A DNA stretch of 39,808 nucleotides from Microcoleus sp. FACHB-1515 (lineage in GTDB: Bacteria > Cyanobacteriota > Cyanobacteriia > Elainellales > Elainellaceae): NCBI RefSeq assembly GCF_014696105.1, contig NZ_JACJPO010000062.1, positions 1-39,808 on the forward strand, given 5' to 3'. Within the stretch, counting starts at the first letter, position 1. Each line of letters opens with the position of its first letter. Shown in pieces: positions 1 to 8,765 of this stretch. Position numbers and translations under genes: made by a program. Under the pieces are notes generated by a model. The model did not search any database, was not told where the DNA came from, and was given only the letters and a program-made list of their open reading frames with translations.

Positions 1-153
1 GCAACGGCGGAAATTGAACTAGAAAAATTAAAATCTAAACTCGCTCAAACTATTACCCCGCAACCGTTTGAGCAATCGAGAAAATTGTTAAGAAAAATGC
101 GATTAACGCATAGCACGTTGCGGGTGAATCAACCGCCCAAATCGCGCCGTTGA
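1..153 (+). CDS. C-terminal fragment of an unknown protein (partial at window edge)
   Basis: Frame 1 is open from the first base to a TGA at 151-153 and encodes about 50 residues. The fragment starts with a charged helical stretch rich in Glu, Lys and Leu and ends in a basic tail containing RKLLRKMRL and a final PPKSRR. The start lies outside the window. I do not recognise the family. A decayed sequence with a similar RKL-RKMRL motif lies on the other side of the neighbouring transposase at 1854-1907, so this may be one copy of a small repeated gene. Coding status rests on the open frame and helical composition only. Confidence 0.5.
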   Translation, partial: ATAEIELEKLKSKLAQTITPQPFEQSRKLLRKMRLTHSTLRVNQPPKSRR

Positions 154-240
154 CCCGCAATATTGCTTTACATTTGCCGCCCATTCCACCGTCAATTCGC
201 GGTCATTTTTGCCGCCTTTGTCCAGTCATCGCATCTTTCG

Positions 241-1617
241 TTACACACAGGCGGGGGCGGCGATCGCATCCGGTGGCGAGGTCTGCCGCACTAAATCGCG
301 CAACCGCCGCAGGCCGCGCCAAATCGTTCTCGCGCCCGGTTCTCCATCGCTTTTGCGCCCCCAAAAACCACCCAATTGCGCGATCCACCGAATGCACTGC
401 TGTAGCCCTGGGTCCTCAAACCAATCGGGCGGCGCATCGTAGTAGTGGCATAAGGCTTGCCATTCTTCCGGCTCCAACTCCCAGTGCGCTTCGAGGTCAA
501 AGCGCGGATTATCTAGGGGGCGCACCAAGTATGTCAGCCACATCAGTCGCCACGCCACAATCGCAAATGTGGCAATCGCCCGTTCGATCCGATCGAAGGT
601 CTCAAGCTGCAACGACTCGACGCGGCAACCGCTTTTCAAGGTGTAGTGATACCGTTCAATCAGCCAGCGGTAGCTATACCAGCGCAACAGACACTGCGCC
701 TGCTCAAAACAGCCGATGGGCAAGCTGGTCACCAGCATCCAATTGACGGGTTGGTCTTCCAAGGCACACTCCTCCTCGATCGCCCATAACACCTGCACTT
801 GCATCGGCTCTAACTGCGGGTCAGTCAAATGCGTCGGTGGCTGCAACCACACACTCTCCCAGCACACGCTGACGATCGCTTCACGTCCCGCGCGGCGCGG
901 CGTACGTTGCAGTTGCAGTTGAAAGTAGCCCCTAGCTGGGGCCGATCGCATCATCTGATGCAGCGACACAGCGGCACTCTTTGGCGTGAGCTTCACTTGC
1001 CGATCGTGATGGATGCGAATCAAGTAGTCGGAGGTTTCTAGGCGCGGATAGGCCAATAACTCGTAGATGTCCGCTTCTCGGTCGGCGATCGTCACAATTC
1101 GTGTCGTCGGCAGCAAATCTTCGGTTGCTTGCAAGCTTTCGCTCCACCGCACACTCTCTTTTTGCGCGCTCGATCGCCGCTGCTGCAAGGTTTTGCGCCC
1201 CGACCGTGCCCACAGCCGCTGGTGCAAAATCCCCAACGGTGTGCCTTCGGGACTGACGCTCAACACACTATGCAGCAGCACCCCTTTGGTATCTGCACCC
1301 CGCAGATAGCCCAAACCCTGTTTGTGCCGATGGGCACTGTAGTCAAGTTCGGTCGTATCTTGAATCGCCAGCACCCATCCCCAGCAGGCACTGCGATTGA
1401 CTGCACTCCAGACATGGGACTCTGAGATCGAGGCCGCTTTGATCCGAGGATTCGCCCAAAAGTCATACATCCCTTGCAACGCCGCCCGATCCCGGCTCGC
1501 TAGCGGCACGCTTGACTCTGGGCTGGCGGCTAGATCTTCCACGATTTTCACCAAGCGCCGATTGCGCCGCACGTCGCCCAAGTTGGCGTGATCTAGCTCG
1601 CGACTAGCCCAACTCAT
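241..1617 (-). CDS. IS4-family (Tn5/IS50-like) transposase
   Basis: Cut-and-paste DDE transposase of 458 aa. The N-terminus (SWASRELDHANLGDVRRNRR) resembles the Tn5-type transposase DNA-binding domain. Catalytic residues are visible: D87 in IQDTTELDY, D179 in IADREAD, and the IS4 YREK signature as Y314-R317-E321-K328. The ATG at 1617 is preferred over the longer frame reaching 1749 because GGGTGAGG lies about 8 bases upstream and the domain begins right at that Met. The frame appears intact, so it may be active. I could not find convincing terminal inverted repeats or a target duplication, so the ends of this element are undefined. Confidence 0.9.
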   Translation of the reverse strand: MSWASRELDHANLGDVRRNRRLVKIVEDLAASPESSVPLASRDRAALQGMYDFWANPRIKAASISESHVWSAVNRSACWGWVLAIQDTTELDYSAHRHKQGLGYLRGADTKGVLLHSVLSVSPEGTPLGILHQRLWARSGRKTLQQRRSSAQKESVRWSESLQATEDLLPTTRIVTIADREADIYELLAYPRLETSDYLIRIHHDRQVKLTPKSAAVSLHQMMRSAPARGYFQLQLQRTPRRAGREAIVSVCWESVWLQPPTHLTDPQLEPMQVQVLWAIEEECALEDQPVNWMLVTSLPIGCFEQAQCLLRWYSYRWLIERYHYTLKSGCRVESLQLETFDRIERAIATFAIVAWRLMWLTYLVRPLDNPRFDLEAHWELEPEEWQALCHYYDAPPDWFEDPGLQQCIRWIAQLGGFWGRKSDGEPGARTIWRGLRRLRDLVRQTSPPDAIAAPACV

Positions 1618-1961
1618 TGATCGATCCTCACCCTTCCACAACCTCAGCAGTTTAACGGCCAAGCGGCGGGCGATCGACGCAGGCCACACAATGACGCTCA
1701 CAAGCATCGTGCTCGCAGCCCGATCGCTTAGGTCATCGCTGACCCTCACAGGTCAATTGAGTTTGTATGGTTTTGTAAGGCTGCGCGATCGAACCACTCA
1801 AGCAATCGCTGAAAGCCAGATGCTGCAACGCCTTTGACTGTAAAGCAATGTTGAGGAAATTGTAACGAAAGATGCGATTACGGATTAGCTGATTCAGGTT
1901 CAACGGCATCCGATCGACTTGGCGGTTTCCCGGATGCCGACTCACAGAGGGAGTACACATC
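1618..1961. other. Non-coding stretch upstream of transposase, with gene remnant
   Basis: This 344-base stretch contains the transposase upstream region, probably one end of the element, and a degenerate coding fragment at 1854-1907 described separately. I see no intact gene, RNA gene or clear terminator in it. Confidence 0.4.
1854..1907 (+). pseudogene. Decayed copy related to the gene end at 1-153
   Basis: Read in frame from 1854, this gives RKL-stop-RKMRLRIS-stop-FRFNG. The coding fragment at the left edge of the window reads RKLLRKMRLTHSTLRVNQ. The shared RKL-RKMRL core and similar DNA (both contain ATGCGATTA after an AAATTGT) suggest a degenerate relative broken by two stops. The match is short and could be chance. 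Confidence 0.3.
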
Positions 1962-2273
1962 ATGCTATCAGCTTCAGCCCCGCCCGATTCCATCGCCACC
2001 GCGATCGACCTGCTCAAACAATCCCAGCTCTCCCAAGCCCAACAACAACTCATCGAACACACCATCACCACGATCGCCAATCAGCAAGCTATATCAAAAA
2101 AAGGATATCTTCTCATGCCGATCGCTCGGATGGGGCACAATCAAATCAAACACCGTTGCGCTCCGCTCAGCCTCATCTACACATGGGGCTTTTTCATGCG
2201 CCGGAGTACGCCGGAGGTAACTAGATGTAGCGATCAAGGCAGGGCAATGAGATCAGCCTTTTCTGTCTGGTGA
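1962..2273 (+). CDS. Small hypothetical protein, probably a truncated gene
   Basis: The ATG at 1962 has a good ribosome binding site (GAGGGAG, about 8 bases upstream). The first 42 or so residues look like a real helical protein (SIATAIDLLKQSQLSQAQQQ, then LIEHTITTIANQQ). After residue 42 the composition changes abruptly and the remaining 60 residues look like translated non-coding DNA. The likely explanation is a genuine gene whose 3' part was lost or frameshifted near 2090. I do not recognise the family. The tail overlaps a pair of GCCGGA repeats at 2200-2215. Confidence 0.3.
   Translation: MLSASAPPDSIATAIDLLKQSQLSQAQQQLIEHTITTIANQQAISKKGYLLMPIARMGHNQIKHRCAPLSLIYTWGFFMRRSTPEVTRCSDQGRAMRSAFSVW
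2200..2215. repeat. Paired GCCGGA direct repeat (copy 1 of 3 loci)
   Basis: GCCGGA-GTAC-GCCGGA. A nearly identical 16-base unit (14 of 16 identical) occurs at 14817-14832, and a related pair (ACCGGA, 5-base spacer, GCCGGA) at 10169-10185. This copy lies in the short gap on the 3' side of the rep gene. Confidence 0.45.
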
Positions 2274-2366
2274 AAACCTTGACCGTACAGAAAATTCTCA
2301 CCAGCGCAAAGCTGAGTGTGTGGCGAGTAGCCCGCACCGATCGAGACGATCGACTGAGCGATTCAA

Positions 2367-5300
2367 CTAGCCGTACTCCTCAACGAACCGATGAAGGCTT
2401 CTAATGTGTGCGCGGACTCCAGCACTGAGCCGATCGAGCGCCTGTTGGATGACATCTGCGGCAAATTGCCGTGCAACCTGACGATAATCAGGCGGAACAT
2501 AGCACCGTTGCAGCGCGGCGACTGCTTCAGCAATCCCAAAATTAGGCTCGGATTGCACAAGGGGAGCTGGAACAGCAGCAACGTTGCGATCAACCTCCCT
2601 GACGGCCTTTGCTTCGGGCTGAGTGGGAACAACCGCGATGGCTAACTCCGTAGCGGCCTGCGGCTCAACTGCTACAACAATCGCAGCGGAAGCACTACCC
2701 GTCAGAGGCTTCGGCTGATAAAACTTGTTCCACCAGCCTTGAACGCGCTGCTTCACATCCGGCTCAACTTTCTGGAACTGCCTCATAATCTGCTGGCGCT
2801 GAATCTCAGTGCAGCGCCGGAACTCCTCAAAGAAGCTGGCGATTGCTTCAAGTGAATCGATCGCCGTCAGCACGTTGATCATCTGCTCTAACCACTCAGA
2901 CGACAGCAGCACTGAGGTGGCTTCAAGCTCATGGGAGCGAACCTGTAACGAATCAGTCGCAGTAGGATCAGTCGCTTGCACCTCGATCGCGCTCACTGGG
3001 CACTCTACGGCAGTAGGCGCGGCAATATCGACGGAGGCAAGATTGCCCTGGGCAAGCAAGTCAGGCAGGTTTGAGGGCGATCCTACAAGGGCTGTAGCAA
3101 CATCTAGCGGTGCTGACACTACTCCCTCACTGGCTATAGATCCGATAGGCTCTGCTGTCAGCGATTCGCGATCGGCTTGCCGCTGCGCGTCGGCGCGTAG
3201 CGCTGCGCGATCGCACAGGCGCGAACACTCGCCCGCTGGTTGAACCTCAATCGCGTTGGCGTACTTCTGATTCCACGCCTGCATCACAGCACAGCGATCG
3301 AGTGAATTAAACCCCTTGACTCGGTAGAAGCGAATTTCGCCATCTCCACGTACTTTTGCCTGGTCTAATCCAATTTTGATGAGCAGTCGCCGCACAAATG
3401 AAATCGGATCAGTCGCCTCGCTCACATTCAACTCGAATAGCCGCTGGAGCCGCCAGCGTCTCTGCCGCATAAACTCCATCACGGCGATGACCTGTGGATG
3501 TTCGTTGTGGTATTCCGGTTCATTGAGCAACTCAAGAACGCCGCATTCGCGAATGAATTCCACCTGCTCCAGCTTCAAATGCAAATCGGGTAAGTAGACA
3601 TCGCCATGCTGCCATTTGTAGAGGTTGGATTTCCACTTCTTCGCATCTTGCAGCTTTGCCACTTCAGGATGCTCGACCAGCCAGTAGAGCATTTGAGCAT
3701 TGAGCCAGCGCCGATCGTTGACCTTGCGCTCAAAGACGAATTCAGGTGTGAGCGTCACGCCTGGGAGGAAGTCTTGCAGCAACACCCCTTCGGCCTGGAT
3801 TCGCTGCGGTGTTGTGGCGCTCGAATCGCTTTGAATCGATCGCGCCTCTTCAACGGTCATGTTTGAGTGTGCGCCCTCGCTCAATTGCTCTGCTCGCTCA
3901 AAGCGGTCTCTCTCCTTTTGCCCCTTGATTTCCTGCCCAAACCAGTTGCTCGTCCCTGCCCAGTCGCGAATCTCGCAGTTTTCCATCTCGATGAGTTCCT
4001 GCCGAAGCTGAACGCCACATTGCGGCTTGGCATAGTTGGATCGCGCTTGGATGTTGGCAAGCAAATCAAAGTGAGCATTATTCCAGTTGCCGTCCTGCCA
4101 AAGCGAATTCAGGGCTTGCTTGAAAACTTCAATATCACCATCGGACTCCTCTTTTGCCATTTCAATGGTGAGATCGAAAACAGATTGCGTTCCGCCCGCT
4201 TTGGCATTCTGCCCAATGGTGCGCTTGACCACATCCGGCAGGGGCGATCGGCAACTGCCCATGTAGCTGTCGTTGCGATCGGTTGCCCAAATCGTCAGCG
4301 GCAGGCTGTGGCGCTCACGGGCAATCAGTTGACGAAACTCACATGGTTCAATCACACCAAAGTAGAAGGCGAAGATTTGGGTAAACCAAACCGTCTCGAT
4401 CGACACACCCACTTCCATTGAGGGACTGTAGAGCAGCACTAGGGGCTTGAGCCGTTCGATTTCCGAGTTAATGTATTGGACAAATCGCTTGCCTGCTTCC
4501 TCTTGGGTCGTGGTGGAGTCGATCCGCATGATGCGGCCTGCCAAGTGAGGAAACCGCTCCAGCAACCGCTTCTCGATCGCGACCAGTGCCGCTTGGGAGT
4601 CAGCCGGGATGATGATCGGTTGCTCTCGGCCTGAGAGTGCCATTGCCTCGAAATGCTCATAGATCAGCAGTTCCACGCTGTCTTGCTTCCCGGTGTAAAA
4701 ATCAACCGAGCGCGGCTGCCCCATGTGGTGATTGATGATTGTGAACGTCTTGGCCGTTTGAGGCGCAAGCTTGCGGACGTAGTCTACTTCTACATTTGTC
4801 AAATCTGCATCGCACAAAATGACCAGGCCACCATTGGCGATGATGCGCCGAATCAGTTGCGCCAACATTTTGAGAATCTGTGGCCGACGCTTTTTGACCT
4901 CGGTATTGGCAGTGGCAACGTGCTTTAGCCCCAGCCTGGCCTCGTCAAGAATCAGCACATCCCAGTGCTGGTCGGCAATCTTCCAGAAGCTATCCCAGCA
5001 GCAGCTACCCGCTGGTTGCTGGCTCTGCGCTTCCTCTGTGCTGCCGAGCGCGTCAATCCAGCGCATCTGGAAATTGGAACCGGAAAATTTCTCGCACTGC
5101 TCCAAGCCCAGCACCACACGAGGCGTAATGGATAGGACGCGCTTGCCCTGTTGCACGTAATGCTCGATCGCAGGCTTAAGCATGGCTTTCGACTTGCCTG
5201 ATCCTTTGCGTGAGAGCAAATTGACGATGCCCGTGAGCGGTAGCTTTTGCCAGAGTTCAGGCGGCAAAAACTCACAATCAAGTTCGAGATCGGGTGTCAG

Positions 5301-6446
5301 GGCAAGCGTGTTGAGGTAGCGCTGTGCCCGATCGACGCGCTGCTGATAGCTGGTTGGGGCGGCAGTGGCATCAAGTCCCCCATGCTCGACGGCGATCGCC
5401 GCAAATTCTGCAAAACTCAGGTAGCGAATCTGATCAAACTGCTCAGGCGGCAGTTCGTCAATATCGCATTCTTCCTTAGAAATTTGCCCCCACCAAGCGA
5501 CATCAACCTCATAGCCCAGCTTGATGAGAAAGTCGTGCTGAGTCAGCCAGCGCTGCATCACTGGCTTATTTTTCACGTCTCCAGCATCCGGTGTTAGCCT
5601 CACCCGCTTCAACGTGGGATGGCGATCGAACAGCGTGGCGAGGGTGTGCGTCGTGGTTTCGGGTGAACTCGCAAAGCTGCCATTGGTCGCGCCGAGGACA
5701 AGCGCATTGAGGCGATAGCGGGCAAGGCTGGCTTTGATGGCCGGACTATCGCAGAGCCACACCGCATCGCCTTGAACGGATTCGATCGGCACACACACCG
5801 CGATCGGCATTTCCGTGTCCAAATGCACGGGCGCATTCTGACAAGATACCCAGTGATAGCGCCCGATTGAGCCGTCGCGATGGCGAACCTGAAAGCCAAC
5901 GATCCATCCGTCCACGTCGCGAATCAGGCACAGAATGCCGATCGACTGGACGACCAATTTTCCGTTCTGCGATCGACCGGGGAAGTTGAGCGGGAATCCA
6001 ATCGGCAAGGCTTGCCACCGCTCAACGGTGCAGTAGCCATCGGCTTCAATCCACTCAGGCAAGAAACCACGATCAAGCAGGTGAACGCGATCGATCGCGC
6101 TCAGTGAAAGCGACTGAATCAGTTTGCAATTCCATTTGTCACGATCCACTGCTGGCAGTTGGGCGGCGATTTGGGCGTCCCGTTGTGCCTGCTTCTGCGC
6201 TCGCCTGAGTGCCCGTTCTTGTTCGCGATCGGCCTGCGACTTCTCAGCAAAGGTGGCAGCATTGGCCTCACTTTGCCACATGCCGAAGCCGTTGCGATCG
6301 TGGCCTTTGAAGATCCAGCCGCTCGGATTGGCGGTATCGTCGTGGCAATGCACAAAGCTCGTGAGCGGTGACTGGCGGCAGTCTTTCGCTCTACGTGCGC
6401 CGTTGCAGATGGGGCAATCGCGTTTGAGCCGTTTCCATTTGCTCAT
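2367..6446 (-). CDS. Plasmid replication protein, CyRepA1-like (primase/helicase-type)
   Basis: A 1359-aa protein expected to initiate replication of a cyanobacterial plasmid. The N-terminus has a zinc-binding-like cluster (C11, C14, C23 with nearby His), like a primase zinc finger. Residues about 215-300 look like a Toprim-type DUF3854 segment (VWLCDSPAIKASLARYRLNA, then LTPDAGD). A P-loop, SRKGSGKSK, lies at about 412-420 and a Walker B with VLILDEAR at D501-E502, so a helicase-type ATPase follows. The C-terminal third is Ala/Glu/Val-rich and low in motifs. The start at 6446 has GGAGGTG about 6 bases upstream. The ATG overlaps the stop of the upstream gene (ATGA), indicating translational coupling. 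Domain order matches what I know of the CyRepA1 family; the exact subfamily is inferred. Confidence 0.85.
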   Translation of the reverse strand: MSKWKRLKRDCPICNGARRAKDCRQSPLTSFVHCHDDTANPSGWIFKGHDRNGFGMWQSEANAATFAEKSQADREQERALRRAQKQAQRDAQIAAQLPAVDRDKWNCKLIQSLSLSAIDRVHLLDRGFLPEWIEADGYCTVERWQALPIGFPLNFPGRSQNGKLVVQSIGILCLIRDVDGWIVGFQVRHRDGSIGRYHWVSCQNAPVHLDTEMPIAVCVPIESVQGDAVWLCDSPAIKASLARYRLNALVLGATNGSFASSPETTTHTLATLFDRHPTLKRVRLTPDAGDVKNKPVMQRWLTQHDFLIKLGYEVDVAWWGQISKEECDIDELPPEQFDQIRYLSFAEFAAIAVEHGGLDATAAPTSYQQRVDRAQRYLNTLALTPDLELDCEFLPPELWQKLPLTGIVNLLSRKGSGKSKAMLKPAIEHYVQQGKRVLSITPRVVLGLEQCEKFSGSNFQMRWIDALGSTEEAQSQQPAGSCCWDSFWKIADQHWDVLILDEARLGLKHVATANTEVKKRRPQILKMLAQLIRRIIANGGLVILCDADLTNVEVDYVRKLAPQTAKTFTIINHHMGQPRSVDFYTGKQDSVELLIYEHFEAMALSGREQPIIIPADSQAALVAIEKRLLERFPHLAGRIMRIDSTTTQEEAGKRFVQYINSEIERLKPLVLLYSPSMEVGVSIETVWFTQIFAFYFGVIEPCEFRQLIARERHSLPLTIWATDRNDSYMGSCRSPLPDVVKRTIGQNAKAGGTQSVFDLTIEMAKEESDGDIEVFKQALNSLWQDGNWNNAHFDLLANIQARSNYAKPQCGVQLRQELIEMENCEIRDWAGTSNWFGQEIKGQKERDRFERAEQLSEGAHSNMTVEEARSIQSDSSATTPQRIQAEGVLLQDFLPGVTLTPEFVFERKVNDRRWLNAQMLYWLVEHPEVAKLQDAKKWKSNLYKWQHGDVYLPDLHLKLEQVEFIRECGVLELLNEPEYHNEHPQVIAVMEFMRQRRWRLQRLFELNVSEATDPISFVRRLLIKIGLDQAKVRGDGEIRFYRVKGFNSLDRCAVMQAWNQKYANAIEVQPAGECSRLCDRAALRADAQRQADRESLTAEPIGSIASEGVVSAPLDVATALVGSPSNLPDLLAQGNLASVDIAAPTAVECPVSAIEVQATDPTATDSLQVRSHELEATSVLLSSEWLEQMINVLTAIDSLEAIASFFEEFRRCTEIQRQQIMRQFQKVEPDVKQRVQGWWNKFYQPKPLTGSASAAIVVAVEPQAATELAIAVVPTQPEAKAVREVDRNVAAVPAPLVQSEPNFGIAEAVAALQRCYVPPDYRQVARQFAADVIQQALDRLSAGVRAHIRSLHRFVEEYG

Positions 6447-7027
6447 GCTGCACCTCCATCGGTTTTAGAGGTGTTGCGATCGCTTGCCGCTGCGCGGCTG
6501 CGCGTAGCGCTGTCGCGATCGAGTCCATCGCTAAACAGGTCAAACGCTTCACTTTTGCCGCTGGCTGTGTGCGTTGCGGCCTGTGGATCTGTCTCCTTTC
6601 GTTTGCGTCTGTGTGTCTCCATCCAGGCGAGCCACTGGAGATCGACGACCCAGCCACAATCAGTAGAGCAGAGGGAGTGATCGAGGCCACCAATCTTAAT
6701 TGGCGCACCGCACAAGCGGTAATTTTTGAGGGAGTTAAAAGCGGGATTTTTGGGATCGACCCAGCCTTGCGGCAATTCCTTTGCTGAAGTTGGAGCGAGC
6801 GGAACCAAGCGATCAATCGCGGTGGGCGGAGTGGGGATCGATACCACAGTCGCGGCGGGCGTTGGTACGAGCGGCGGCTGTGGGGCGTGTTTTGAGCGGG
6901 GCGATCGCTTGTCGCTGCGCGACTGCGCGGAGCGCGGTTGCGGTCGCGGCACTGTCGGGCGGGCGATCGATCGGGTGGCGAGCGGATGCGAGTGTGGTGC
7001 ATCCCCAAATAGCGGCAGTTGCGGCAT
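6443..7027 (-). CDS. Hypothetical protein co-translated with rep
   Basis: This 194-aa protein is read just before rep, and its stop overlaps the rep start by 4 bases. The first half is Pro/Ser/Arg-rich and probably disordered (repeated PRPQPRS-like stretches). The conserved-looking part is residues about 85-140: GWVDPKNPAFNSLKNYRLCG, then LCSTDCGWVVDLQWLAWMETH, with three Cys that might bind metal. It could be a replication accessory protein or a regulator of rep; only the coupling supports this. The start at 7027 has AAGGA about 8 bases upstream. No known family recognised. Confidence 0.7.
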   Translation of the reverse strand: MPQLPLFGDAPHSHPLATRSIARPTVPRPQPRSAQSRSDKRSPRSKHAPQPPLVPTPAATVVSIPTPPTAIDRLVPLAPTSAKELPQGWVDPKNPAFNSLKNYRLCGAPIKIGGLDHSLCSTDCGWVVDLQWLAWMETHRRKRKETDPQAATHTASGKSEAFDLFSDGLDRDSATRSRAAASDRNTSKTDGGAA

Positions 7028-7108
7028 TGTGATGTCCTTGCTGTTGGGTTAGCAAGGGCAACTCACCCGATCCAATTTTCCACACCTCGATCCGTGTGCC
7101 TCAATCGC

Positions 7109-7154
7109 CAACCAGCAATACACCCATCTCACTCAATGGGTGTATTGCTGGTTG
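7109..7154. promoter_or_regulatory. Perfect 19-bp inverted repeat upstream of the rep operon
   Basis: CAACCAGCAATACACCCAT (7109-7127), an 8-base loop, then its exact complement (7136-7154). On the plus strand it is followed by TTTT, so it could terminate plus-strand transcripts. It also lies about 80 bases upstream of the first gene of the rep operon, so a rep mRNA starting to its right would carry it in its leader. Alternatives are a copy-number attenuator, a Rep or regulator binding site, or part of the replication origin. Confidence 0.6.
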
Positions 7155-7213
7155 TTTTCGTGAAATACAGTAGACCATTGCGATAGCATTCGCTAAGCTA
7201 GAAGGTGATCGAA

Positions 7214-7247
7214 AAAAAAATCCAATCCGGGCGGACGAGATTTTTTT
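7214..7247. terminator. Bidirectional A/T-flanked hairpin between the 7341-9068 operon and rep
   Basis: AAAAAAATC (7214-7222), a short inner stem TCCG-GG-CGGA, then GATTTTTTT (7239-7247). The A-tract and T-tract on opposite sides let it act in either direction. For minus-strand transcription it lies downstream of the gene ending at 7341, isolating rep from that operon. The GC stem is only 4 bp, so terminator strength is uncertain. The rest of the 313-base gap (7028-7340) holds the 7109-7154 repeat, presumably the rep promoter, and an imperfect inverted repeat around 7301-7333. Confidence 0.5.
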
Positions 7248-7340
7248 CATTTGGTTTCGGGCGAATAACCCTGAATACGCAGCCTCTGGGCTTCTGGCTT
7301 GACCCTCCTCGTCGAATACCGACAAGGGGGGTTAGCTGTT

Positions 7341-8147
7341 TTAAGAAGTCTTTCGGCTACGTCGTGAAGCTAGATAGCCTCGAATAAAGTCAATAACTTG
7401 CTCTTTCGTGACAAGGGCGGTTGTGCCCATCTTGCGAATCGTCAAGTATTTCTGATCATCCATTGTGACGTACAAATGCTCTGGATGATCTCCCAAAACT
7501 GTCTCTTGCCATAGGACTAGAAGCTTTGCCAGTGGTCGCCGTCTGTCTCTTGCTGATTGTCCAAGCAAGTCGTACCGCTGCCGTCTTAGCCATCGTTCCT
7601 GTTCCGCTAGTTCAAATAAGGGATCAGGTTCCCATGTCTTTGATCCACCTCCTTTTTTCCGAAACCGTAATGCTTCTCGCTCCTCGTTGTAGGTGACTTT
7701 TGCATCTCCTAGCGAGCGAATTTGAATGAGAACGTATTCCTTGTCTGAGAATCGCAGGAAAAAATCGATTTCTCGCAAGCCCTCCGGTTTGAGTCCAATC
7801 TCGATCGCCACGTTCTCATCTTCAAGCGCTTCCATCAGTTCTGTCATCAGAAAGAAGCGCTGGCTCGTCGTCTGGAGTTCCCCCAGTAGCGAACTTAATG
7901 CTGGTAGTGCAGCCATCGCTGTGAATAAAGGACTCAGCAGAATAAATCCTGCTATTCCTCCTAAGCCAGCAGCGGCGCAGGCAAGGGAAAGTCGGTCTCG
8001 CTCTTGCTCTAGCTGCCTCAGTTTGGCTTGATTTTCTTGTGCAAACTCTCCCACAACAAAGCCGAATTGAAGGCCATCCTCTATTCTCGCTTGCAGCCTG
8101 TAGCCTTGAATCAGTTCCAGTTGCGGTGGGGTTGAGTAGGCAAACAC
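7341..8147 (-). CDS. Hypothetical membrane-associated protein with possible nuclease-like domain
   Basis: This 268-aa protein follows the Uma2 gene with a 4-base gap, so the two are probably one transcript. Residues about 37-52 form a charged helix, followed by a long Ala/Gly/Leu-rich hydrophobic stretch (about 53-88) that could be one or two membrane helices. The next part (EIDFFLRFSDKEYVLIQIRS) resembles the beta-strand pattern of PD-(D/E)XK folds, but a canonical E-x-K is missing, so activity is doubtful. The C-terminus is basic. The start is a GTG at 8147 with GGGGGA about 7 bases upstream. Family not recognised. Confidence 0.65.
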   Translation of the reverse strand: MFAYSTPPQLELIQGYRLQARIEDGLQFGFVVGEFAQENQAKLRQLEQERDRLSLACAAAGLGGIAGFILLSPLFTAMAALPALSSLLGELQTTSQRFFLMTELMEALEDENVAIEIGLKPEGLREIDFFLRFSDKEYVLIQIRSLGDAKVTYNEEREALRFRKKGGGSKTWEPDPLFELAEQERWLRRQRYDLLGQSARDRRRPLAKLLVLWQETVLGDHPEHLYVTMDDQKYLTIRKMGTTALVTKEQVIDFIRGYLASRRSRKTS

Positions 8148-8151
8148 CGTT

Positions 8152-8733
8152 CTATCCCCCGATCGCGCGACGGAACTCTTTGTATGCCTCGATTCTGGAC
8201 GTTTCCGCCATCAGCACACACCGCGCTAACAACTGAATGTCGAGATCGCGCAAGTGTGGAAGCTCACTGCGGTAGATGCGTTCGTAGCCCTGCTCTCGCA
8301 GGTGATGCAGCGTGAATAGGCCATCTTCCCAAAACCAGACCTCCGACACGCCAAGCGCCTGATAGCGCTCCAGCTTGTTTACCCGATTGGTGAAGACCAC
8401 CTCGATCGACAGGTCTGGAACGGACTTTTTGATTCCAACCCAGTAAGACTCGTCAGCTTGGGCGGCTGCCGTGCCGACTTTTTCTTGCGTCATTGATCCA
8501 GCCGGAATAAATTCAACCCCACGCTGCATCAGAAACAGTTCGACGAGAAATCCAATAATGGTTTTGAAAAACTCGTGATTTTCTCCAGGCATCAATACCT
8601 CAATCGTGCCGTTGTAATAGGACAACCGCACGTTGGGAAAGCCTTCTAAGCCCTTTTGAATGTGCTTGAACTGCTCCCAGGTGCGATCGGGGTAGACCGT
8701 GACTTGATCGGTTTTTTCGAGTAGCTGTGTCAT
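8152..8733 (-). CDS. Uma2 family (DUF820) PD-(D/E)XK endonuclease
   Basis: This 193-aa protein has the Uma2 hallmarks in order: TWEQFKHI, then LSYYNGTIEVLMPGENHE, then QADESYWVG, PDLSIEVVFT and KLERYQALGVSEVW. The acidic residues around PDLSIEVV and the following K/Y helix form the expected nuclease site. The family is strongly expanded in cyanobacteria, with unclear biological roles. Length is normal, so the gene looks intact. The ribosome binding site is weak (GGAGCG, about 12 bases upstream). It sits between a coiled-coil gene and the 7341-8147 membrane protein on the same strand. Confidence 0.9.
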   Translation of the reverse strand: MTQLLEKTDQVTVYPDRTWEQFKHIQKGLEGFPNVRLSYYNGTIEVLMPGENHEFFKTIIGFLVELFLMQRGVEFIPAGSMTQEKVGTAAAQADESYWVGIKKSVPDLSIEVVFTNRVNKLERYQALGVSEVWFWEDGLFTLHHLREQGYERIYRSELPHLRDLDIQLLARCVLMAETSRIEAYKEFRRAIGG

Positions 8734-8765
8734 GGCGTTAGCTTCGCTCCACGTCGTGTTCGCTC

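Noticed and set aside
150-746. 198-aa plus-strand open frame
   Set aside because: Lies opposite the transposase and is Arg/Ser/Pro-rich, as expected of an antisense shadow.
241-1749. Longer transposase start at 1749
   Set aside because: The extra 44 residues lack DNA-binding-domain features, and the ATG at 1617 has a good ribosome binding site.
3867-4421. 184-aa plus-strand open frame
   Set aside because: Opposite the rep gene with no domain or ribosome binding site.
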